A stretch of DNA of 16,019 bases from the NCBI GenBank assembly GCA_964638245.1, contig CAZWZG010000064.1:1-16019 (forward strand), given 5' to 3'. The notes under the pieces are model-generated. The model ran no database searches. It was not told where the DNA came from and worked only from the letters and a program-made list of their open reading frames with translations. The stretch comes from CAZWZG01 sp964638245. GTDB taxonomy: Bacteria; Pseudomonadota; Alphaproteobacteria; Rhodobacterales; Rhodobacteraceae. Both the position numbers and the translations under genes were made by a program. The stretch's first letter is position 1. The number at the start of each line of letters is the position of its first letter. Shown here in pieces: positions 6,899 to 13,763 of the stretch.

Positions 6899-6914
6899 TG
6901 CTCTGAACAGAGCA
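6899..6914. promoter_or_regulatory. Perfect 7+7 inverted repeat upstream of the DUF4167 gene
   Basis: TGCTCTG-AA-CAGAGCA is a dyad with perfect 7-base arms, 52 bases before the DUF4167 start codon. TTGACC (6890-6895) lies just upstream like a -35 element, but no good -10 follows at the right distance. It may be an operator or a small RNA hairpin in the leader. No T-run follows, so it is not a terminator. Confidence 0.4.
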
Positions 6915-6965
6915 GGCATACCGGGACAAGAGCACGCCTTAACACAGGCCAGTAATCAGAGACCT

Positions 6966-7514
6966 ATGAGATCTTCGAAGTCACGTTCGCGGTCGAAAAA
7001 TAACCGCAACCGCTCGATGGGCAACATCGTTAACCGTGTGTTTGATAGTTCAGGCCCGGAAGGCAAAGTGCGCGGTACGCCGCAGCAAATCATCGACAAA
7101 TACAATCAGTTGGCGCGCGATGCTCAACTTGGCAATGACCGGGTTGCGATGGAAAACTTCCAGCAGCATGCCGAGCATTACCTGCGCATGTTGGCCGAGG
7201 CGACCAAAGAGCAGGAAGCGCGGCGCGAGCAGCAGGAACGCGAGCGCCAGCAGAACCAACAAAACCAGCAGAACAACCAGCAGCGGCGCGATGACAATCG
7301 CGGTGGTGGGGACGGGCAGCAACATCAGCCAAATCCCCAACAGCATCCTGGCGAGGGCGAGCAACCCGATGTGTCGGGACCAGAGCTGGTCGAGACGCCG
7401 GAAGCGGCGGCAGAAGCCCCGCCGCCCAAGCCGCGCCGTCAGCGTAAGCCCAAATCGGTCGAGGCCGCGCCAGAGGGCGGCGGTGACGACACTCCGTCCG
7501 AAGCGGCCGAGTAA
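6966..7514 (+). CDS. DUF4167 domain protein, basic N-terminus and Gln/Asn-rich tail, function unknown
   Basis: 182-residue protein with an alphaproteobacterial DUF4167 domain at about 5-80. The conserved block includes NRNRSMGNIVNRVFDSSGPE (13-32) and VRGTPQQIIDKYNQLARDAQ (35-54), then a helix FQQHAEHYLRMLAEA. The first 17 residues are strongly basic (Arg/Lys/Ser), suggesting nucleic-acid or ribosome binding. From about 81 the sequence is low-complexity: Glu/Arg/Gln helix, Gln/Asn run (about 95-106), Gly/Asp, then Pro/Ala/Glu with a second basic patch KPRRQRKPK (155-163). No enzyme motif is visible. The ATG at 6966 fits the conserved N-terminus; the Shine-Dalgarno is weak (AGAGA). Its place after prfA-prmC recurs in alphaproteobacteria as far as I recall, hinting at a link to translation, but that is inference. 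Confidence 0.9.
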   Translation: MRSSKSRSRSKNNRNRSMGNIVNRVFDSSGPEGKVRGTPQQIIDKYNQLARDAQLGNDRVAMENFQQHAEHYLRMLAEATKEQEARREQQERERQQNQQNQQNNQQRRDDNRGGGDGQQHQPNPQQHPGEGEQPDVSGPELVETPEAAAEAPPPKPRRQRKPKSVEAAPEGGGDDTPSEAAE

Positions 7515-7516
7515 GC

Positions 7517-7558
7517 CTGAAGCTCTTTCCTGAGGGATGAGACCCGAGCGCGCTTCAG
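7517..7558. terminator. Weak hairpin in the DUF4167/rsmA convergent gap
   Basis: CTGAAGC (7517-7523) and GCTTCAG (7552-7558) are perfect 7-base complements around a 28-base loop that itself contains GGG/CCC. They span almost the whole 40-base convergent gap and the rsmA stop. No T-run follows on either strand, so its role as a terminator is doubtful. Confidence 0.25.
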
Positions 7559-8400
7559 CGTTTCAGGGCGCGTGCGAGCGTGCAGAACTCTTCCAGAGAT
7601 AGCGTTTCGGCGCGCGCGGTGGGTTTGATCCCGGCGTCCAGAAGAACCCCTTCGATTTCTGGGTGCAGCCCCTTCAGAGAAGCGCGCAACATCTTGCGGC
7701 GTTGATTGAAGGCGGTTGCCACGACGTGGCGCAGAGTGGCGGCATCTGCCTCGAACCGTGGGGCGTCAAGGCGACGGATATGGACCACGGCTGAGCGGAT
7801 CTTGGGAGGCGGCGTGAAGGCTTCGGGCGGAAGTTCCATCGCAATGCGCGCTTCGGTGCGCCACGCGGCGAGGACCGAAAGACGGCCATACGCCTTGGAC
7901 CCAGGGGCGGCTACAATGCGCTGGGCGACCTCCTTTTGGAACATGAGCGTCAGACTGTCCCAAAACGGCGGCCAGGCGCCGTCTGTGGGGTCAAGCCAGC
8001 CGGTCAGGAGCTCGGTGCCGACGTTATATGGCAGGTTGGCCGCGATCCGGATCGGGGGTGTCAGATGTTTCAGCGGGTCGATGTCCAGCGCATCGCCTTC
8101 GATCACGGTCAGGCGGCCCGGGTAGGCCTCCGCGATTTCCTTTAGCGCGGGAATGGCGCGAGCGTCCTTTTCCACGGCAACCACATGGCGCGCGCCAGAG
8201 GCCAGGAGGCCACGCGTCAGTCCGCCGGGGCCGGGGCCGATTTCAAGGACATCGTGGGTCGTCAGATCGCCCGCGGCGCGCGCGATTTTTGCGGTCAGGT
8301 TGAGGTCCAGAAGAAAGTTCTGCCCCAGCGATTTCTTGGCCGACAGCCCGTGGGCGGCGATGACCTCGCGCAGCGGCGGAAGGTCGTCGATCGCGCTCAT
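7555..8400 (-). CDS. rsmA: 16S rRNA adenine-N6,N6 dimethyltransferase (KsgA/RsmA)
   Basis: Dimethylates two adjacent adenines in the 3' terminal helix of 16S rRNA (A1518/A1519 in E. coli numbering) as a late checkpoint in 30S assembly. Seen: 281 residues. KKSLGQNFL (22-30) is followed by SAM motif I EIGPGPGGLT (53-62), acidic VEKD (76-79), EGDALDID (101-108), the catalytic NLPY (122-125) and a C-terminal FNQRRKMLRASLKG helix. This is the complete family layout. The start ATG at 8400 overlaps the pdxA stop as ATGA, showing translational coupling. It is the last gene of the lptF-to-rsmA chain and converges with DUF4167. E. coli has the same lptD-surA-pdxA-rsmA order, followed there by apaGH, which is absent here. 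Loss of this enzyme is classically linked to kasugamycin resistance. Confidence 0.97.
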   Translation of the reverse strand: MSAIDDLPPLREVIAAHGLSAKKSLGQNFLLDLNLTAKIARAAGDLTTHDVLEIGPGPGGLTRGLLASGARHVVAVEKDARAIPALKEIAEAYPGRLTVIEGDALDIDPLKHLTPPIRIAANLPYNVGTELLTGWLDPTDGAWPPFWDSLTLMFQKEVAQRIVAAPGSKAYGRLSVLAAWRTEARIAMELPPEAFTPPPKIRSAVVHIRRLDAPRFEADAATLRHVVATAFNQRRKMLRASLKGLHPEIEGVLLDAGIKPTARAETLSLEEFCTLARALKR

Positions 8401-9368
8401 CCGCGTGCCCGGGCCATGGTGTCGGCTTGACGCAGCGCAGCAATCATTGACGCGGGGCTTGCCAGCCCCTTGCCCGCAATGTCGAATGCAGTGCCGTGGT
8501 CGGGCGAGGTGCGCACGAAAGGCAGGCCAAGCGTGACATTGACGCCTTCGTCAAAGGACAGGGTCTTGATCGGGATGAGCGCCTGATCGTGGTACATCGC
8601 GACGGCGGCGTCATAGCGGGCGCGGGCCGGAGCATGGAACATCGTGTCCGCCGAAAGCGGTCCCAGCAGGTTGAGCCCTTCTGCGCGCAGGCGGTCGAGC
8701 AGGGGAGCGATCCAGTCGACTTCCTCGCACCCGAGAGCGCCTTCTTCGCCCGCATGGGGGTTCAGTCCGGCGACGGCAATCCGCGGTGCGGCGATCGCGA
8801 AGTCGCGGATCAGCGCGGCATGGGTAATCCGCAGAGTGCGATCGAGATGGTCTGGCGTCAGTGCCTTTGGAACTTCGGCCAACGGGATGTGGATGGTTGC
8901 CGGAACGACGCGCAGGTCGGGTCCCGTCAGCATCATCACCACATCAGCGCCCCCCGCGAGATGGGCCAGAAACTCGGTATGACCCGGGAAGGGAAAGCGA
9001 TCGAGGCCTATGAGGGATTTCTTGTGAATGGGCGCCGTGCACAGTGCGCTGGCGGCACCGGTCTGGACGAGCGCGACGCCACGTTCGATCGCATCGAGCA
9101 CCCCGTGGGCGTTCGCGGGATCCGGGTCGCCCAGAGTGGCGGGTTCCGCAAAGGCGAGCGGCAGGACGGGAAGGGCCGTCGCGCTGGCACGGGTGGCATC
9201 AGCGGGGTCGTTGATCTCAGCGATGGGGGTGTTCGCAGGCAAATGGCGCGGATCGCCGATCCAGACGAAGGGCAGTTCGTCCTTGAGCGCCCCCCATGCG
9301 GCGGCAGCAATCTCAGGGCCGATCCCGGCCGGGTCGCCGCAACTGACGGCGACGGGCGGACGGGTCAT
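8397..9368 (-). CDS. pdxA: 4-hydroxythreonine-4-phosphate dehydrogenase
   Basis: NAD(P)-dependent enzyme of the DXP-dependent pyridoxal phosphate pathway. It oxidises 4-phosphohydroxy-L-threonine, which decarboxylates before PdxJ joins it to DXP. Seen: 323 residues. The N-terminus VAVSCGDPAGIGPEI (6-20) is diagnostic. TAPIHKKSL (111-119) and FPGHTEFLA (127-135) form the substrate pocket. The three divalent-metal ligands are His160 (TIHIPL), His205 (NPHAGE) and His260 (YHDQ), with the same 45- and 55-residue spacing as in E. coli PdxA. GLPFVRTSPDHGTAFDIAG (281-299) closes the active site. The start ATG at 9368 overlaps the surA-like stop as ATGA, and its own stop overlaps rsmA the same way. 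No other vitamin B6 gene is nearby; its position reflects operon conservation, not pathway grouping. Confidence 0.97.
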   Translation of the reverse strand: MTRPPVAVSCGDPAGIGPEIAAAAWGALKDELPFVWIGDPRHLPANTPIAEINDPADATRASATALPVLPLAFAEPATLGDPDPANAHGVLDAIERGVALVQTGAASALCTAPIHKKSLIGLDRFPFPGHTEFLAHLAGGADVVMMLTGPDLRVVPATIHIPLAEVPKALTPDHLDRTLRITHAALIRDFAIAAPRIAVAGLNPHAGEEGALGCEEVDWIAPLLDRLRAEGLNLLGPLSADTMFHAPARARYDAAVAMYHDQALIPIKTLSFDEGVNVTLGLPFVRTSPDHGTAFDIAGKGLASPASMIAALRQADTMARARG

Positions 9369-10570
9369 TGGATCAGGATTTCGATGTCGGCGGCGGCGCG
9401 CAATTCGGCCAGCCAGGAGCGGGCAAAGCTATCCAGACGCGCGCCTGTCAGCTGGTTGGCGATGGCAGCACGGTCAATGCTTTCGGTGGAACCGGTGACA
9501 CGCTCACACAGCATCGTGAAGACCACGAAATCGCCACGCCGCAGGGCGGTCGAGCTTTCGTTCTCGTCCAGGCCTTCAAGAACCGCGCGCGTGTTTGCGG
9601 GCACCTGCCCGATGGGCGCGCTGGTTCGGATCAGGCGGTCCTCTGGAAGGTTGCGCGCAAATCCATAGAGGTCATCGCAGCGATCGACCTCTCGCGCCAA
9701 TTGGCCAAGTGTTTGACCCAATGTGGCCGAAGGGATCAGGAATTCGGCGTAGTCCACGTTTTCGACCGCTGTTTCAGGGCTGGTCGTCTCGATATCGCGC
9801 AATTGATAGAGCGCGATGGCATTGGGAAGCTCGATCGGGCGTGTGACCTGACCCACGGATAGTCCGCGAATTTGCGCGCCGATCTCGGGTGGCAAAGCAC
9901 CTAGGAACCGCCAATCGACTTCGCCACCGTCATTCCGGCTGGCCGCGATCGAAAAGGCTTGTGCCGCGGCGGCAAACTCCTCAATTGAGTTGGTTCGCGC
10001 GATTTCTGTTGCTCGGGCGCGTGATGCGGCTGCGGTTTCAGGGGTATTCGCGGGTAGCACAAGTTCAGAAATTAGGATGCGCGTACTTTGGTTTGCCGCG
10101 CTTCGGTTTATCGCCCGTTCCAAGTCGTCTTCGGAGTACGCCTGCGCAGCTGTTCGGAAGCGCGCCTGCACCGTTTCTCGCCAAAGAATGCCAGAACCGG
10201 CGAAATCGCGGAAGGTTTCAGGCGCAACGCCTTCTTGGGCGAGAGCGGCAATAAATTCTTCGCGTGTCAGATTGGCGCGCGCCGCAAACTCCGTTTCGCC
10301 AGCTTGTACGCCTTCTTGGGTGAGCTCAATTCCAAGAGATGCGGCTGCGTTCGCCTGCAGTTCTTCATTGATGAGTTGTTGCAAGGCTGCATCCCGCGCA
10401 TCGCCGGGAAAGTTCAAGAGGGTCAGAAAGCGGGCCCGTTGGGCCAGTTCGTAGCCGGTCACGGCGCGATTGTTGATCGTCACGACGGGGTCGAACTGGT
10501 TTTGCGCGATCGCGGGCACCGCTAGCGCACCTGCTATGAGTATCGCGAACAACCGCCTCAATACGAACAT
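9365..10570 (-). CDS. surA: SurA-like periplasmic chaperone with one degenerate parvulin domain
   Basis: Periplasmic chaperone expected to escort outer-membrane proteins, LptD among them, to the BAM complex. Seen: signal peptide MFVLRRLFAILIAGALAVPAIA, cleavage likely after 22. A SurA_N helical region (about 28-150) contains LINEELQ and the EFIAALAQEG repeat-like helices. One parvulin-like domain (about 163-265) runs from RILISELVLP to VTRPIELPNAIALYQLRDIE. A C-terminal region (about 270-401) is less clear. E. coli SurA has 428 residues and two parvulin domains; this has 401 and one recognisable. The His of the usual SHILI strand is Glu here (ISELVLP), and the His of the closing FHILK-like strand is Tyr/Gln (LYQLR), so prolyl isomerase activity is doubtful. 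The start ATG has AGGGGG nearby and overlaps lptD by 13 bases. Confidence 0.88.
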   Translation of the reverse strand: MFVLRRLFAILIAGALAVPAIAQNQFDPVVTINNRAVTGYELAQRARFLTLLNFPGDARDAALQQLINEELQANAAASLGIELTQEGVQAGETEFAARANLTREEFIAALAQEGVAPETFRDFAGSGILWRETVQARFRTAAQAYSEDDLERAINRSAANQSTRILISELVLPANTPETAAASRARATEIARTNSIEEFAAAAQAFSIAASRNDGGEVDWRFLGALPPEIGAQIRGLSVGQVTRPIELPNAIALYQLRDIETTSPETAVENVDYAEFLIPSATLGQTLGQLAREVDRCDDLYGFARNLPEDRLIRTSAPIGQVPANTRAVLEGLDENESSTALRRGDFVVFTMLCERVTGSTESIDRAAIANQLTGARLDSFARSWLAELRAAADIEILIQ

Positions 10571-12666
10571 TTCCGGCCCCCTGACCCTTTGGCTCCTCGG
10601 CCGTTTTGACCGCCCAAGGATACCTGTATTCCAAAATCGGTTTGGGGGTCCAGTCCGGAGGTCTCGGTAAAGCGGCGCGAAACGGTGAAAGCCATTGTGA
10701 TACAGTCGTTTTCGAAGGTCAGGCCAAGTCCCGCAGACTGTACGCGGTTAGCGATGAAATCGTAACGCGTGTCGGCCGACCCAGACCATTGGTTGTTGAA
10801 GCCGATCCGACCGTCAATGCCAAGTTCGGACAAGGTGTCGTCGCGCCCATTGGCAGGGTCTTCGATGGCAAAGATATATGTCGCCGCGAGTGCGCGGTCC
10901 TCTTGCGACCATGCCAATCGCGTTTCGTTTCTTGAGAACGAAAAGCTGCCGTCAAACAAGCCGCGGGTGGCAAGAGACAGTGTCTTTCCGATGTCAAAAT
11001 GCGCGGCGGTCAGCCAATCGCTTTCAATTCCGTCGAGGCCAGAGCCCGGAGAGAATTGTCCCAGGTCTTCGGCGCGGAAAACACGGCCAACGGCAAACCC
11101 CATGCGGCGACCATCCGCCATGTAGGTCCAGTGGCTGGCCCCGATGTTTGCCCGAAATCCTTCTTCAATCACGTCTTCACCGGGGAAGCGGGAAAATGAA
11201 AACAGGTTGCCTTCATCAAAATCTACGAGGGTAGAGTCTTCGTTCGGCACGTCCTGTCCGCTCGTCTTAGCCCACGCCAGTTGGATGACGGGTTCAAGGA
11301 TGGAATAGCTCGTATCGACGGTTCGTGTGTGAGGCCAACGAAACGTGAGTGAGGCGCGTTGTGTCGTGCGCGACAACGTGTCGTCAAACGATGGGTCCTC
11401 ATCAATGGCATAAGCGTCGGTCTGAACGCCTGCGGCGGTTTCCACAACAAGTCCTGGGCCGACCGTCCAGTCTCGTCGCCAGTCAAGGCTAACGCCAGCT
11501 CTTGCCACATCACGGCCAACAGTCGGGTTCTCACTGTCGCGAATGATGCTGAGGGCGCCGGTTCTCAGCCACGCTTCGCCCCCCAGAGCGCCGGTGGGCA
11601 ACCGATGCGCATAGTCAACGCGACCTTGTCGCGAGGGGAGCTCGTCGGAGATTGCCAACTCACCTTCCCGCAACGTGCGGAAGGTCGTCAGCGACGTCAC
11701 GAATGCTTCATCGGCGCGGTACCGAGCGATGGCCACCTCGCTATCGAGCCGGTCCTTTTCCGAGTAGTCGTATTCCAGCAAATAGGTCTGGTCGGACACA
11801 AGCTCGATATCGAAGGTTAAAACATAGTCCCGTGGAAGTGCGAATTCGCCTTCGCCGAAAAGATATGCGCGCCGACCCTCCGAGGAAATGGCGTCGTTGG
11901 ACGCAGCCCCGACAAAACTCAGGCTACCATTGTTGAATGTCTGCCGGTAACGGGCTTCAAGTGTTGAACTGTTGGTCGCGAAATAAGGCGCTATGGTAAG
12001 GTCGGCGCGGTCGCCGAGGCGGAAAAAGTATGGGACTTTTATCCCCGTTCCCACTTCGGTTATGACGCTGATTTCGGGAATAAGAAATCCGGTTGCGCGC
12101 GCCAGGGAAGGGTCGGGCAAACGAAGTCGCGGTGCCCAGAAGACCGGCACGCCTGCAACGCGAATCGTGGCGTTGTCAAAGTAGAGCTGGCGTTCCACTT
12201 CGTCTTGTACAACGCGATCGGCTCGGATTTCCCAGATCGGGGTGGGGTTGTGGCCGCACACCTTGCAGGCGCTCGCAACAGTCCTTGTCAGCACGGTGTA
12301 GCGTTCATCGACACGGCGAATTTCGTTGGCGGCCAGTTGCAGACGGCGTTCGAGCACGAGGTTGGCAGACCGCAGTATTCCGCGCCGCAAGTCGCCCGAA
12401 AGCTCCGCTCCAGACGCTAGGATTACCGAGTTTTCACCTTCGGTCAGGCGGATGGGACCGTCGATTTGAAGCTGATCTCCGGCGCGGTCGTAGGTTAATC
12501 GAGTGGCGGTCAGTGTTGCGTCTTCGTAGAAAATCTGGACGTTTCCGGTCGCGATTATGCGGTTTGCCCCATCCAGGCCGATTGAATCCGCAATCAGACT
12601 GGCTTGCTGCCCCAAGAGGGGTAGGGGCATCAAAAGAAATGCGATGGCGAGAGCGAACCGGTTCAT
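10558..12666 (-). CDS. lptD: LPS-assembly outer membrane protein LptD
   Basis: Outer-membrane beta-barrel of the LptD-LptE translocon, which inserts LPS into the outer leaflet. Seen: 702 residues from ATG 12666, opening with signal peptide MNRFALAIAFLLMPLPLLGQ. An OstA/LptA-like beta-jellyroll (about 23-140) includes GLDGANRIIATGNVQIFYED. The barrel follows, with alternating amphipathic strands to the end. The frame continues upstream to 12729, but ATG 12666 forms the ATGA overlap with lptG and gives the signal peptide. Only four cysteines occur: C134 and C137 (ACKVCGHNPTPIWEIRA), C655 (ENDCITM) and C700 in the last three residues. C134/C137 and C655 probably form the disulfide that joins jellyroll and barrel in E. 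coli. The C-terminus ends in an unusual Gly/Arg/Lys-rich tail that overlaps surA. Confidence 0.95.
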   Translation of the reverse strand: MNRFALAIAFLLMPLPLLGQQASLIADSIGLDGANRIIATGNVQIFYEDATLTATRLTYDRAGDQLQIDGPIRLTEGENSVILASGAELSGDLRRGILRSANLVLERRLQLAANEIRRVDERYTVLTRTVASACKVCGHNPTPIWEIRADRVVQDEVERQLYFDNATIRVAGVPVFWAPRLRLPDPSLARATGFLIPEISVITEVGTGIKVPYFFRLGDRADLTIAPYFATNSSTLEARYRQTFNNGSLSFVGAASNDAISSEGRRAYLFGEGEFALPRDYVLTFDIELVSDQTYLLEYDYSEKDRLDSEVAIARYRADEAFVTSLTTFRTLREGELAISDELPSRQGRVDYAHRLPTGALGGEAWLRTGALSIIRDSENPTVGRDVARAGVSLDWRRDWTVGPGLVVETAAGVQTDAYAIDEDPSFDDTLSRTTQRASLTFRWPHTRTVDTSYSILEPVIQLAWAKTSGQDVPNEDSTLVDFDEGNLFSFSRFPGEDVIEEGFRANIGASHWTYMADGRRMGFAVGRVFRAEDLGQFSPGSGLDGIESDWLTAAHFDIGKTLSLATRGLFDGSFSFSRNETRLAWSQEDRALAATYIFAIEDPANGRDDTLSELGIDGRIGFNNQWSGSADTRYDFIANRVQSAGLGLTFENDCITMAFTVSRRFTETSGLDPQTDFGIQVSLGGQNGRGAKGSGGRKCSY

Positions 12667-13763
12667 CCGTCTTCCAAGTGCAAAAGTAGTCCAAGCGGAA
12701 GGAAGATCGCCGCAAGCGGTGGCCCCCATGCAGCGAGGATGATCGGAATTTGTCCGCTTTCGCCCAAGAGGCCGGCAAAGTTGCGAATGAAGTAGAGCGA
12801 AAATCCAAGGACAAGGGCGTAAAGCACCATGAAGCCGGTCTTGCCAAATCGGGTATGTCGCATCGTAAATGCGGCCCCCACAAGGACCATCGCGACCATG
12901 AGCAGCGGCAATGTGAGCTCAAGGTGCAGCCAAACCTTGTGATTTCGCGCCGAGAACCCTGCGCTTTCGAGGCGCTCGATGAATTGCGGAAGATCCCAGA
13001 TCGGAATGGCCGACGGTGTACCAAAGCTATCTATGATCTGGTCGCGGGTCAGGTTGGAGGGCAGACGCATCGCCTCGAAGGTGCGCGCTTCGGCTTCAGG
13101 GTTTGCGCCATCCGAACCAAGGAGCCACTGTTTGGCCGCGCCGATCTCCCATGCGCCCGGGGTCAGACGAGCGCTTTCAGCTTCGACGCGAAAGGCGGGT
13201 GTGCCATTGGGTGTGAAGCCAAAGAACGTCACGTCAAAAAGCTCGGTGCCTTCCAAGGTGGCGCGTTCGGCCTGAATGACGGTCTGACCGAGTGTAGAGC
13301 CCTGTCGCAACCATAGGCCTTCGTTCCCGACCGACAGGATGCTGGTGGCGCCCGGGTTCAAGCGGTTGGACATCAGTTCGTATTGCGATTTCGTAGCGGC
13401 AACAATTGGATTGAAGACGGTGACTGCGATAACGCCGAGCAGGGCGGCGACCGTCACGGGCGCCATGAGTGATCGCAAAGCCGAACGGCCGGAAGCACGG
13501 GCCACGACCAACTCGGATGAGCGCGCAAGCGACAAAAATAGGGCGATTGTCGAAAGGATCGTCAGGAGCGGCAGAATTCGGTAGATGTTCTCGGGCACAC
13601 TAAGGAAGGTGAGCATCAAGAGTGTGCCAAACCCGGGCTCACTAGCACTAAAGCTTCTGAATTGGTCGACCATCGATAAGACAAGGCTCAGTGCTATGAA
13701 TACAGTAAGCACCGCCAAGAAGATCACCAGAAAACGCCGTGCGAAGTAGAGTTGCAGGATCAT
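12663..13763 (-). CDS. lptG: LPS export ABC transporter permease LptG
   Basis: Inner-membrane permease of LptB2FG, which extracts LPS from the inner membrane and pushes it onto the LptC-LptA bridge. Seen: 366 residues in the YjgP/YjgQ layout, with TM helices at about 8-30, 52-80 and 100-122, a periplasmic beta-jellyroll (about 125-265), then three C-terminal TM helices from about 278 to 362. The cytoplasmic coupling motif is SSELVVARASG (82-92). It is assigned LptG rather than LptF because it is the second gene of the pair and resembles the LptG pattern (MRHTRFGKTG, VLYALVLGFSLYF). Start ATG 13763 overlaps the lptF stop as ATGA, and its stop overlaps the lptD start in the same way. The ATPase LptB is encoded elsewhere. 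Confidence 0.94.
   Translation of the reverse strand: MILQLYFARRFLVIFLAVLTVFIALSLVLSMVDQFRSFSASEPGFGTLLMLTFLSVPENIYRILPLLTILSTIALFLSLARSSELVVARASGRSALRSLMAPVTVAALLGVIAVTVFNPIVAATKSQYELMSNRLNPGATSILSVGNEGLWLRQGSTLGQTVIQAERATLEGTELFDVTFFGFTPNGTPAFRVEAESARLTPGAWEIGAAKQWLLGSDGANPEAEARTFEAMRLPSNLTRDQIIDSFGTPSAIPIWDLPQFIERLESAGFSARNHKVWLHLELTLPLLMVAMVLVGAAFTMRHTRFGKTGFMVLYALVLGFSLYFIRNFAGLLGESGQIPIILAAWGPPLAAIFLPLGLLLHLEDG

Noticed and set aside
7239..7287. CAG/AAC-rich repeat in the DUF4167 gene
   Set aside because: It simply encodes the Gln/Asn-rich segment. The repeat is irregular and in frame, with no sign of a separate element.
8496..9668. 390-codon plus-strand open frame opposite pdxA and the surA-like gene
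   Set aside because: It is antisense to two clearly coding genes and shows no recognisable domain. Long antisense frames are expected in GC-rich coding DNA.
12667..12729. Upstream extension of lptD by 21 codons
   Set aside because: It lies inside lptG and would bury the signal peptide; the ATG at 12666 makes the same ATGA overlap seen at other junctions of the chain.
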